Of a stretch of DNA of 64,000 nt, positions 47,834-57,219 are shown in pieces. The notes under the pieces are model-generated. The model saw nothing but the letters and a program-made list of their open reading frames with translations, was not told the origin of the DNA and made no database searches. A program made the position numbers and the translations under genes. Source of the stretch: Heterocephalus glaber (taxonomy: Eukaryota; Chordata; Mammalia; Rodentia; Bathyergidae); contig NW_004624848.1 of NCBI RefSeq assembly GCF_000247695.1, positions 1,998,392 through 2,062,391 on the forward strand, in the 5' to 3' direction. Numbering within the stretch: position 1 is the first letter of the stretch; every line of letters begins with the position of its first letter.

Positions 47834-47935
47834 TGAACCTGTTTTGTTTACCAGGGATCGAACTCAGGACCGTGTGCTTGCGAGGCAGGCGGCAGCGGAA
47901 CCACTGAGCTAAATCCCCGGCCCTGAACCTGTTTT
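47834..47935 (-). mobile_element. ID-like SINE with 12-bp target-site duplication
   Basis: Body 47846-47923 in reverse: 'gtttaccagggatcgaactc' (tail and box B) and 'ccactgagctaaatccccgg' (box A). Exact repeat TGAACCTGTTTT at 47834-47845 and 47924-47935. The A-tail is only a few bases long. Confidence 0.93.
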
Positions 47936-47939
47936 TATT

Positions 47940-49385
47940 TACATTAAATTGGTGAAAAGCAGTGTTGAATTCAAGCACTTTGAAAGAGAATTTTGTTCAA
48001 CTCAAAACCTTATGTCTTCCGTGGTACTTCTTCTGCTATTATTTCATTTTGTTACCTTTTAATAAAAGAATATTCACCATCAACCAACAATTGCATATAT
48101 TTATATGACTGTTAGTATATACATATATCCCAAATCCATTTATTCTTCTGATTCTCTACTACCTCTTTCATGTCTTGTCCAAAAGAAAGTTACATTGTGT
48201 AATTATCAATGATCAGCTTCAGAAAAAGACATTTGAAGATGTAAAGATTTAATAAAGCAAAAGACAATGAAACAGTCCCCAAACGAGGAGGATTCCATGA
48301 GGAGACCTCACAAAGAGAAGAGAGACTATTCTAAGGGAGAAGGGCGTGGCAGCAACAGCCTAGCTGAAAATCTCAGCGTCAACCATTTGAAATCAGAGGT
48401 AGAAGCAGATACATTCAACACAACTGCACTGGTTTGCTTCACTTAAGTTTGGACTACCCTGGATTTCTATCAGAAGTGACTCGAGAAAGGAATGAATGAC
48501 TAAGGGAGGGTAATCACCTCCTCCGTTTGCAGAGCTGTGGTATCGGGGAACCTGTAGCTTCCAGCTCATTTCTAAACCCTGCCAATGGCAGTGTGACCTC
48601 AATTGCATTCTTCGCCTCAGAAGATGGGCGAGATGGGATTCCGCCGCTCCAAGCCCATGCTCAGTTATGTCTGTGATGGCTGAGATCTGTGCAACAGGAG
48701 TGGGCATGGTTTGAATTTTGCTCAGTTGTTCTTCAGTGAAAGCCTTTGGTAAAATATAGGACATGAAAAATAAATATTCTAGGAGCTAAATTCATTTTGA
48801 AACATATAATTGAATCTTTAAAAGGTGAACTATTTCTAAAAGTTGGAAGCTTTGTAGGTTAATTTCTCTTCATAGGCCATAGAAGCCAGGTGACTTCATT
48901 GAAAATTGCAAGTTAATTATTGGTTTAAATATATCAATATACTTAAGACAAAAGAAAGAATGTCTCAAATTTGTTTTCCTTTATAATTACATGTGTTTGA
49001 GATTACATTAAACTGCTAGTGCTTAAAAATTGCATTTCATTGAGGACAGGCACAGTAGGCTTAAAGTAATTAATTACTACCAGGAGACATGGTTATCAAG
49101 TATTTTTGTCTTCAGGGATTAAATTCTATCATATGTTCAACATGTTTTATTATTGTTGAAAGAATAGCAAACATTTATACAGTTATATCATTACTCCATG
49201 CCAGAGACTGTTTTTTAAATGTTACTCACAATTATTCTTATTTTAAACAAGGTGGAAGTTAAGAAATTTGTCATTAAGGCGCAGGCATGGGATTCAACAA
49301 GAAAGCTCTCTTTCAATTCCTCTATCCTGAACCTCCAAGCTATGCATCCTATGAATTTATTTTTTCTAATTTTGACAGTGATGGT
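47940..49385. other. Non-coding stretch with an open minus-strand segment at 48393-48764
   Basis: The 123-codon minus-strand frame begins MSYILPKAFTEEQLSKIQTM and includes TPVAQISAITDITEHGLGAA; I do not recognise it. Downstream on that strand, an ATTAAA near 48250 lies in 'tttgctttattaaatcttta', which gives the region some look of an ERVL-type LTR in reverse. Neither reading is firm. Confidence 0.3.
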
Positions 49386-49387
49386 AT

Positions 49388-49615
49388 TGGGAGTCTAAGA
49401 CCCAGGCTTATGAATGAGTTCCATTCTAGGAGAACGTTCGTAAATCTGCTTCACCCGTAAGTCCGACAGAGCGAGCCTCACACACCTTTGACACAAACAC
49501 ACAGCGTGCACTGCTTTGCCCTCCCCGGCGTCCCCTCTTCTGGCTCCGGACGTCCATGAGCCCTTCAAATCCATGAAAGTTCGCAGCTTGAATGTTCATA
49601 AGTCAGGACTTACTG
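49388..49615. mobile_element. Tigger/TcMar-like MITE with inverted terminal repeats
   Basis: The right end, read in reverse, is CAGTAAGTCCTGACTTATGA, flanked by TA. The left end 'gagtctaagacccaggctta' + TGAA is an imperfect inverted match to it. Inner phrases are also inverted (AACGTTCGTAA against GAACTTTCATG). About 228 bases with no transposase. CAGT ends and TA flank fit Tigger-like TcMar elements. The centre is CpG-rich. Confidence 0.5.
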
Positions 49616-49619
49616 TATA

Positions 49620-49715
49620 TTAATAATACATTAATTTTCTAAACATTTTATGTGCTTATTTTCTAGAAGCACTGTATGTGCTTAGATTCAGATGGTAGAC
49701 TTTTTTGGTTTTGTC

Positions 49716-49746
<31 letters not shown>

Positions 49747-50555
49747 ATTTTTGGTCTCATATTCTGAACTATGAAAAACTAAATGGTTACAGAGACACAT
49801 GTTTTGTTTGAAGAGATCTGATACAATTTGACTTCCAGGATTACCGGAGCTGCGGCCCAGTGCCCTGAGAATAGCTACAACCACAAGTCAGGTGCGTTTT
49901 TAAAAAGAAAAAGGCAACAATTTAAGTTTTCCGGAAATTGTCCTAAAGGCATAAAACAAACTTAGAAACATTTATTCGGGAAAGTCTCTTAAATCCTGGC
50001 GAGTTCTCCTCCCCGTGGTACCCTAGCCAGAGCAGCCCGCGTAGCTCAGGCTCCAAGGTGCTCTTCCTGGCTAGCGAGCCAGGGCAGACTGTCCCCAGGA
50101 GGGGAGTGAGCAGCATTTCCTGTTTCTCACTGCCCCAGCTACTTGTTCAGAGGGGCAGTTCCAGAAGTGTGAAAACAGAGCAGGACACCTTTTCTGCACC
50201 GAGCCTTAACTCGGGCACCGTAGCTTTCCAGACAGACCTGGCAGGACAGGAGCTCTGGAGCCTCCCTGGCCTTCTCCATGGGGCCCTGACAGGTTCCAGG
50301 TTCCATGCTGGGAAAGGCAATTCCAGAGGAGCAGAGGCTGCTGTACTTGGCTAGCAGTACCCTAATCCAGACTAGGGGTGTCACTCTGAGAGGAGTAGTC
50401 ACTGTCCTCCAGCTCCTGAGCTATGGCTCAGAGACTTGGCCCAGGGAAAAGGTAGACCACAAGAAAAGGGGGTTTTGAAGCTTTCCCCAAGTGCTGAGAT
50501 AATTCAAACACATTATAAGGAAATTTTGGGCTAAGGATGCTCCTCTAAAGGATGG
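49620..50555. other. Non-coding stretch with poly-T and a GC-rich segment
   Basis: A pure run of 28 T's at 49716-49743 may be the A-tail of a minus-strand retrocopy covering about 49744-49890. 49990-50460 is GC-richer with overlapping short frames and may be the 5' part of the L1 that follows. Confidence 0.35.
49716..49890 (-). pseudogene. Possible retrocopy with long A-tail, parent unknown
   Basis: A 28-base T-run, clean of interruptions, followed on its right by about 150 bases of non-repetitive sequence (in reverse: 'gcagctccggtaatcctgga' ... 'gaccaaaaatggt' then A's). No AATAAA lies just before the tail, and no target duplication was found. A slipped microsatellite is the alternative. 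Confidence 0.25.
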
Positions 50556-50559
50556 GTAT

Positions 50560-51485
50560 TTTTATGGTAATGAATTAAAGGAGTCTGGTAACTAAATAAG
50601 AGCAAAAATTAAACTGTTGGCCACCCTGTTTACCAGAGTAAACATCTACTGATAGTCCTCGTGTCCTTAGAACAAATCTCAAACATTGACCCAAAAACCA
50701 CCTCTGTGAAGGACCTGAGTTTAATTGGTCCATGAAGCAATATATGCCCCAGAGCACTGTACAACCGGAAACCATTCCTAGGACAGACAGCATAACGGAG
50801 AGATCAGGGGAAGGAAAAGTCAGACAAGCCCCACTAAAATCCCTGACATCCCTGACTGAGTACCGAAGAGCATAACCGAGCCCTCCGAGGGGTGATACCA
50901 GAGACTCCATCCACATGGTGGAGGTGGAAAAGACCATGCTAAAATTTCTAAAGTCACTAAACAAATGAACAAATAAACTGTCCCTGCCCATCCTGGGAGT
51001 AGAGGAGGGAATCAGTCCATGGGATTGCAACCATATGTTATCAGAAATATCCACTTCTCAACTAAACATTATGAGACAGAATAAGGAAAGAATAAGGAAA
51101 ATGTGACTCATACAAGAGGAATGAGAGAAGAGGAGGGAAGGAAGAAAAGGAATAGCAGGGGATGAGCAGGATAGAAGAGCAGACGATGTCAGATTTAGTG
51201 GGCAAAGACTACATCAGCCATTATAGATATATTCAAAGAAGAAAAGTAAACAATGTTTGAAATTAGTAGAAGACAGATGACGACCATGCCTCCTCAAATA
51301 AAAGAATAGTGAGATAGAAATTATGAAAGGGAACCAAGTGTAATTATGGGACTGAAAAGTACATTGCTAACAAGGAAAATTTACCAGAGCAACTCAACAG
51401 TATGTTTGAACTGATAAAAGAAAAAAATATTGGCAAATCTGAAAGAGGTGATGGCATCTGAAGAATAGACAGAGAAAGGAATGAG
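50560..51485 (+). mobile_element. LINE-1 (L1M-type) 5' region and ORF1 start
   Basis: 'atcagaaatatccacttctc', 'gagcagacgatgtcagattt', 'gccattatagatatattcaa', 'gagatagaaattatgaaagg' follow the order seen in the 5' part and ORF1 start of L1MC/L1ME elements (recalled). It ends at about 51485, where minus-strand L1 ORF2 begins. The upstream limit is uncertain. No frame is intact. Confidence 0.55.
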
Positions 51486-51486
51486 G

Positions 51487-53035
51487 GAAAGGTAGCAGGT
51501 TATGTTCATTAAGGAAATTGGTCTATAGTTTTCTTTTTTTCTTTCTTTCTTTTCATCCAGTTTTGAAATCAGGGTAATTCTAGATTCAAGGAATAAATTT
51601 GGTAGGATTTCTTCTACCAACATTGATCTGTTCAGTGTTTTCATATTGTCTTGGCTCAGTTTTGGTAATTAATATGTGTTTAGGAATTTATCCATTTCTT
51701 CTATCCATTCTACAATTTATTGGCCTATAATTTTTTCAAATACTCATTTATAGCTATTCCTTTTTATTTTTTATTAGTACATGGTTATAGTATATAATAT
51801 TACACTCCTTAAATAGTATTGGTATATCTTCTGAATTTTTAGGGGGTCAGTTATGAGTCCACTTTTTTCATTGCTAGGAGCATGGCTATGCGTCTTTTGT
51901 TTCCTTTTGGTAAGTTTATCTAAGAGTTCATCGATTTTGTTTATCCTTTACAATAACCAACTCTTTGTTTCATTAGTTATGTTTTTTAGCCTTTGTTTCT
52001 GTAACGTCTGTGCTGAGTTTTATAATTTCTTTCCTTCTATTGGCTTTGGATTTGGAGTGCTCTTATTTTTCTAGGACATTAAGACACATCTTTAGGTTGT
52101 TTACCTGTGATTGTTTTATTATTTGAATGTGGCATTCATAGCTTTAAATTTCTCTCTTAGGACTGCTTTCATCTTGTCCCACATGCTTTCTGTGCTGTGC
52201 TGGCACTGTTATTTGATTCTAGGAACTTTTTTATTTTTTTCCTCCATTTCTTTGGTAACCTGTTGATAATTCAATAATGTATTATTTAATTGCATAGTTT
52301 CTGTGGGATTTTTGATGTTGATTTCTAGTTCCATTCTAATTCCACTTCATTTGTAATTTAATATAATCTATATTTAGGGTACAGGGGATGGAACTCGGGT
52401 CCTTGCAGGTGCGCAGCAGGCGATGAAACCACTGAGCTAAATTCCTGGCCCAAATTTAATATGATCTTGATCATGCAGAGGATTATTTCAATCCTTTTGC
52501 ATTTACTTGAGCATGCTTTATGGCCTAGAGATGTGTATTTTCAAGAGTTTCATGTGCTGATCAGAAATATGTATCTGTTGTCGTTGGATTAAATAATTTG
52601 TAGATATCTGTTAAAATGAACTTTTTTGACGATGTGGCTCAACTGACATTTCTTCGATTGTTTTTTGTCTGGTTAACCTATCTCAGAGAATTGGAGAAGC
52701 TCTTTTCTCTCATGTCTCTTTGGTATTCTATATGCCTTGTTTACTGGAAGTTGAATTCTTTCACTAGGCCTCCAAAGTTTTCTGCTTTGATGTTTATAAC
52801 TTTTGTGTCATCTTCTATCTTTCCTTAACTTTGTAAGTCTCAGGTGTTTCTCTGAATCATGCAGCAGCTGTTGGACTCAGCATCCATGATGTCGCGTCGT
52901 TTATGGGGAATCTCTGTGTGATGATCTACTACATCTATCTTGTTTTCTAGTCCTAACACTCTTTTTACACTGGTTTTTTCTGCTACCCGTATTTTCAATA
53001 AAAATTTTCATGCGTTTATATTCTAGGTTTCTGCT
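51487..53035 (-). pseudogene. LINE-1 ORF2 relic (endonuclease to RT start), 3'-truncated
   Basis: The minus strand holds, at 51500-51650, 'LFLESRITLISKLDE' and '[13 protein letters not shown]', the start of the reverse transcriptase (family: [28 protein letters not shown]). Further right it runs back through the linker toward the endonuclease ('ttgtcccacatgctttctgt', 'catgctttatggcctagaga', 'tatctgttgtcgttggatta'). The YADD-bearing palm, the C-terminus and the 3'UTR are missing. An ID SINE interrupts it at 52370. Text beyond about 52830 is hard to place. Confidence 0.75.
52355..52467 (-). mobile_element. ID-like SINE with 15-bp target-site duplication
   Basis: Body 52370-52452 in reverse: 'gggtacaggggatggaactc' and 'ccactgagctaaattcctgg'. 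Flanks AATTTAATATAATCT (52355-52369) and AATTTAATATGATCT (52453-52467) differ by one base. Its 'TTTCxxxGCCTGCTGCGCA' signature puts it with the copies at 17385 and 55034. It lies inside the L1 relic. Confidence 0.88.
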
Positions 53036-53042
53036 TGATTTG

Positions 53043-53175
53043 TGTTATGGCCGTGTCTGGATGTCCCCCCAAAGCCTCCTGTGGTCATAGGTGGCTTTTT
53101 CATGTGTGGCTGCATCTAAAGTGTGTGATGGCTGAGATTAAGGGCATGTGATGACTAAACCAGACCACTGATTGG
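53043..53175 (+). mobile_element. MaLR-like LTR 5' part, truncated
   Basis: Starts 'tgttatggccgtgtctggat', then 'gtccccccaaagcctcctgt', matching the first third of the family A LTRs (compare 24760: 'ctagatgtcccctcaaagtc'). It also shares 'gagattaagggcatgtgatg' with the 24830 region of copy 3. It fades after 53175. Confidence 0.6.
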
Positions 53176-53179
53176 ATAG

Positions 53180-54475
53180 AGGTAAGATTTTGTAGATATT
53201 ATTTTATATAGTGGAGAATAGGTGGGGAAGAGGTTTCAGAGAGTATTTGTGGGAGTAGGAAAGGGGACAAAAAGGAGAGAAATTAACAGGAGTTTGAGGG
53301 GAGCTATGGGAAGGCGAGAATCAGTTAACATGCTGGCAGCAGGCTTGTGGCTGAACCCTCCAGGCACAAGCTATGGGCAGGGCCAACGTCACACGCCCTG
53401 GAGACACTGTTTAATCGGAAGCACTAAGTAGTTCGCGGTCTCCTTTGCACATAGACGACAGGAAGATGAAAAGAGAAAAAGAAAAAGAGGAAACCCCGAC
53501 GGCAAGCGCACAGAGCAGAACACTCTGGGTGCAGGGTGGTGCTGCGGGAGGGAGTCAGGTCCGGTCTTCGCTGATTGCAGGTGCCTTTGTCTGCTCTCCA
53601 ACGTGGCCCTGTGGCCCTGCCGCCCTGGGGCCCTGCTTGAGCGTCCCTTCCCTCCCCAGATCGGGCCTGGCCACTGCTGCCGCCCACTCACTGAGCCGTG
53701 GTCTCTAACCAGACCTGCGCCCTTGTTACAAGCTCCCTCTCAGGGGCCTGCAGCCCTGACTCCCAGCCTGCTAGCCATCTGGCTTTCAGCTTCCCCAGAG
53801 CCCTTCTCTGCCCATGGCTCCTTCACCTCGCTTCCTCTGTCGGTGAGCGGGGAGCCAGGTCGGTGGCACTGGGGGTGGCCAGGCTGGGTGTGGACCCAGT
53901 GCCCGGCTGGCTGTCGAACTCGGCTGCTTCCCTCTGGCGCCTGCCCTCCCTAGATGAGCTGGGGGGGACTGGGGTGTAGACAGCCTTCTCTGCGTCCTCC
54001 GTCAGGGTGTACGGAGTGGGCTTCTCCTTTACGTTGCCTCCTGTATTTGGCCTCTTGTTAGCAAGTACCTACTCTTTCGGCGCGTGTCTACTGGGCGCTA
54101 GCACCACCGCTGCTAGTCCGCATGACCAACTACTGGGAAACAGATGTGTTATACTACGAGCACAGAGTATTCTTACCATAACGACTCAGGCCCTTGGTTT
54201 GCAAAGTTTAGCAACGCAGACAGGCATGAGCTGTGTCTCATATATGCATGTTTGTCTCAGGCCCTGCAGCCACGGAAGGTAGGCCCGGTGGTGAGGATGA
54301 GCCTTGAGACCAACTCAGGCTGACTGCGCCTCCCGGAAGCTCACGGCGAGCATCAGACAGGTAAATTATGCAGGCAAACACTTGCTCTCAGCTCGCAGAC
54401 CATGTGGTACAGTCTGAATGCTCTCTGCACACTTCACGCTGGCACACGATTGCATTGTACAGTGCTCAGAGTCAG
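53180..54475. other. GC-rich stretch, no gene recognised
   Basis: 53390-54360 is GC-rich with scattered CpGs. Overlapping frames of 87-116 codons open on both strands at the same place, as expected by composition. I find no domain, signal peptide or exon structure. Possibly a small CpG island or an eroded LINE 5'UTR. Confidence 0.4.
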
Positions 54476-54899
54476 GGACCTCAAGAGGCGCTGAGGTCAC
54501 CAGGAGTCCACGCTCATGGAGGAATGACGGCTGTTCTCCTTGGAGTGAGTTGGTTCTTTGTTTCCTTTTCTTTTTTTTTCCATTAAGATTTTTGGTACAT
54601 TTTAGGTATGCAACAGAGTTATGGTCATCACTGGGATATTATACCTTTACGAAGCATATCTTAGTACTTATTTTTTTCCATTCCCCTGCCCTCCCTTCAC
54701 CCCCTCCTCCCTTCCCTATTTATGAAGACTTTGTTTCCATTTTTTCTCTTTTCTCATATTTTTTCTTTTCCCTTCTTTCCTTTCCCCATCCCTCCCATTT
54801 ACCCTACTCCTTTAGACGTTTCTGTCCTATTACACAATATAAGTTATACATTTTGATCCTTATTTACACTTTTAGTTTTTCACACCAGAGAAACTATTT

Positions 54900-57024
54900 G
54901 GTATTTACACATGTGGGTTCTATTTATTTCACTTAAGAGTATGGCCTCAATGTGCATCCACCTCACCATAAATGTCTCTAGTTTCTTGCTCTTTATGGCT
55001 GAGTAGTACTCCATTTTATAAAAAAACAACAACTGGGCCGGGGATTTAGCTCAGTGGTTTCGATGCCTGCTGCGCAAGCGCAAGGACCTGAGTTTGATCC
55101 CAGGTACAAAAAAAAAAAAAAAGGTACGAAAAAACAACAACACATCTTCTTTATCCAGTCTCCAGTTGATGGGCACTTGGGCTGCTTCCAAGCTTTAGCT
55201 ATTACAAACTGTGTCGCTATGAACCTAGGTGCACATATATCACTGTGGTATGATTTTTTTAATTCTTTGGGGAAGATCCCCAGCAGGGGAATAGCTGGGT
55301 TAAATGGGACTTCCAGTCCTAGTTCTTTGAGGTATCTCCATACGGATTTCCACAGTGGTTGCACCAGTCTGCACACCCACCAACAGTGGAGAAGGGTTCC
55401 TTTCTCCCCACAACCCCGCCAGCATTTGTTATCAGTTGATTTCTTGATAGCAGCCACTCTTTGTGGGCTGAGGTGGAATCTCAGTGTTGTTTTCATATGT
55501 ATCTCTCAAATGACCAGTGATGATGAACATTTTTTCATATTTTTATTTGCTGCTTTTACTTTTTGTCTGAGAAATGTCTGTTCATTTAGATGCCCATTTT
55601 TGAATTGGGTCTTTATATTTGGGGGGTCTGATTTTTTTTAGTTCTTTATATATTCTAGATAGTAGACTTTGTCTGAGGAACAGCTGGTAAAAATGTTTTT
55701 CCCACATTGTATGTTGTCTCTTAGCTCTGTTGGTGGTTTCTCTTGGAGTGCAGAAGCTTTTTAAAAAGATGAGATCCCAGTTGTTGATTCTTTGTGCTAG
55801 TTTCCATGCTACTGAGGTTTTGTTCATAAATTCTTTTCCTATGCCAATGTCTTCAAGAGTTCTACCTAACTTATCTTCTAGTAAGTTTAGTGTTTCTGTT
55901 TTAATATTTAGAACTTTAATCCACTTGAATTTTAGTTTACTGCATGGTGAAAGAAAAGGGTCTAGTTTTAATCTTTCGCAGGCTGAAATCCAGTTTTTCC
56001 AACACCACTTATTAAAAAGGCTACCTTTCCTCCAATGAGGATGGTTGGCTCCTTTGTCAAAGATAAGGTGGCTGAGAATGTCTGGAGTTGTTTCTGCATC
56101 TTTTAATCTATTCCACTGATCCTTGAGTCTGTTTCTTTGCCAGTACCATGCTGTTTTTATCACAGTAGCTTTGTAGTATAGTTGCAGGTTGGGGATTGTG
56201 ATACCCCCTGCCATGTCTCTGTTGCCTAGAATTGTTTTTGCTATTCTAGATCTCTTCTGGTTCCAAATGAATTTGTGGGTTGTTTTCTCTAGTTCTGTGA
56301 AATATACTTTTGGGATTTCAATCTGTATTGCATTGAATCTGTATAGTAGTTTTGGAAGTATGGCCATTTTCACTATATTGGTTCTTCCTACCCAGGAACA
56401 AGGGATGTCTTTCTATTTTCTATTTTCTTACATCCTCTTCGATCTCTTTTTTCAAAGTGTTGTAGCTCTCAATGTAGGGGTCTTTTGCTTTCTTCCTTAG
56501 ATTGATTCCTAGATATTTCATTTTTTGGATGCTATTGTGAAAGGAATTATTTCTCCAATATCTCTCTCAGTGAGTCTGTTATTTGTGTGCAAGTAGGTTA
56601 TTGATTTTTGAGTGATGAGCTTGTATACAGCTACTCTACTGAATCTGGTTATTAAATCTAGAAGTCTTTTGGCAGAGTTTTTTGGGTCTATGTAGAGTAT
56701 CATATTGTCAGCAAATAATGACAGTTTAACTTCTTTCTTTCCTATCTTTATTCCTTTTATTTCTTTCTCTGGTCTAATTGCTCTGGCTAATGCTTCCAAA
56801 GCTATATTGAACAGGAGTGGTGATAGTGGACATCCTTGTGTTGTTCCTGATTTTAGCATGAAGGTTTTCAGTTTTTTGACCATTTAGCATGGTGTTGGCC
56901 ATTGGCTTTTGATAGACAGCCTTTAGCAAGTTGAGATAAAGATCATCGATTCCAATTTTCTGCAGCGTTTTTATTATGAATGGGTTTTGAATTTTGTCAA
57001 ATGCTTTTTCTGCATCTATTGAGA
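54900..57024 (-). pseudogene. LINE-1 ORF2 protein relic (reverse transcriptase and C-terminal domain)
   Basis: Reading leftward on the minus strand: [10 protein letters not shown] (RT, near 57000), [20 protein letters not shown] (about 56800-56860), the palm motif FADNMILY (about 56690-56715; functional L1s have FADDMILY), then [38 protein letters not shown] and [10 protein letters not shown] (55582-56373), and the zinc knuckle CWRGCGEKGTLLHCWWVC (near 55390-55440). The last codons (MEYYSAIK) lie near 54990-55020 beyond an inserted SINE. An in-frame stop precedes the 55582-56373 segment and frames shift near 55580. RT and endonuclease together make L1 mobile; this copy is dead by sequence. 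Confidence 0.88.
55021..55141 (+). mobile_element. ID-like SINE inserted in L1 ORF2, 13-bp TSD
   Basis: Body 55034-55128: GGGCCGGGGATTTAGCTCAG, 'acctgagtttgatcccaggt', A-tail. Exact repeat AAAAAACAACAAC at 55021-55033 and 55129-55141. It separates the codons for WIKKMC from those for MEYYSAIK of ORF2. Signature 'TTTCGATGCCTGCTGCGCAA'. The youngest layer of the nest. Confidence 0.95.
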
Positions 57025-57219
57025 TGAGTTGGTTCTTGATAAGAGGCTGAGTCCTGCTGATTTCTCATCTTTCTGTGTGCTGTCATTTCCTCTTCAGCCA
57101 TGTCTTGGTGCAGCTGTGCTGTGATCTGGGGCTGCTCAGCCTCTAGAACAAATGTCTATTGTTTATAAATCACCTAGCCTGTGATATTATGCTGTGATAG
57201 CAGAAAAGACTAAGACAGG

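Larger units (their letters stand above)
54546..57037 (-). mobile_element. 5'-truncated LINE-1 with 13-bp TSD
   Basis: About 2.47 kb in reverse orientation. The left end is T-rich (A-tail side), then the 3'UTR with 'tggtacattttaggtatgca' and 'ccattcccctgccctccctt', then ORF2 from its C-terminus back to the RT palm. Flanks TGAGTTGGTTCTT occur exactly at 54546-54558 and 57025-57037. It is the best preserved L1 of the window but lacks ORF1, the 5'UTR and the endonuclease. Confidence 0.88.
54480..57217 (+). mobile_element. MST-like MaLR LTR, split by an L1
   Basis: The left part, about 54480-54558 ('gttctccttggagtgagttg'), and the right part, 57038-57217 ('gataagaggctgagtcctgc', 'gtttataaatcacctagcct', 'gcagaaaagactaagaca'), join into the 3' half of an MST/THE1-type LTR, whose consensus has 'gagtgagtt...' followed later by 'aaattacccagcct' and 'actaagaca'. 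The L1 at 54559-57024 lies between them. Ages follow: the LTR is older than the L1. Confidence 0.55.

Noticed and set aside
50575..51054. Minus-strand 159-codon frame
   Set aside because: No recognisable domain, and on the other strand the text merges into an L1M-type 5' region, so I treat it as antisense LINE sequence. A translated search would settle it.
53389..53979. Cluster of 87-116 codon frames
   Set aside because: Opposite-strand and alternative-phase shadows in GC-rich DNA; no protein family recognised.
55054..55641. Plus-strand frame of 195 codons
   Set aside because: It is the antisense of the L1 ORF2 C-terminus, read through an ID SINE; the minus-strand reading is the real relic.
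56189..56500. Plus-strand frame of 103 codons over the L1
   Set aside because: Antisense shadow of L1 ORF2.
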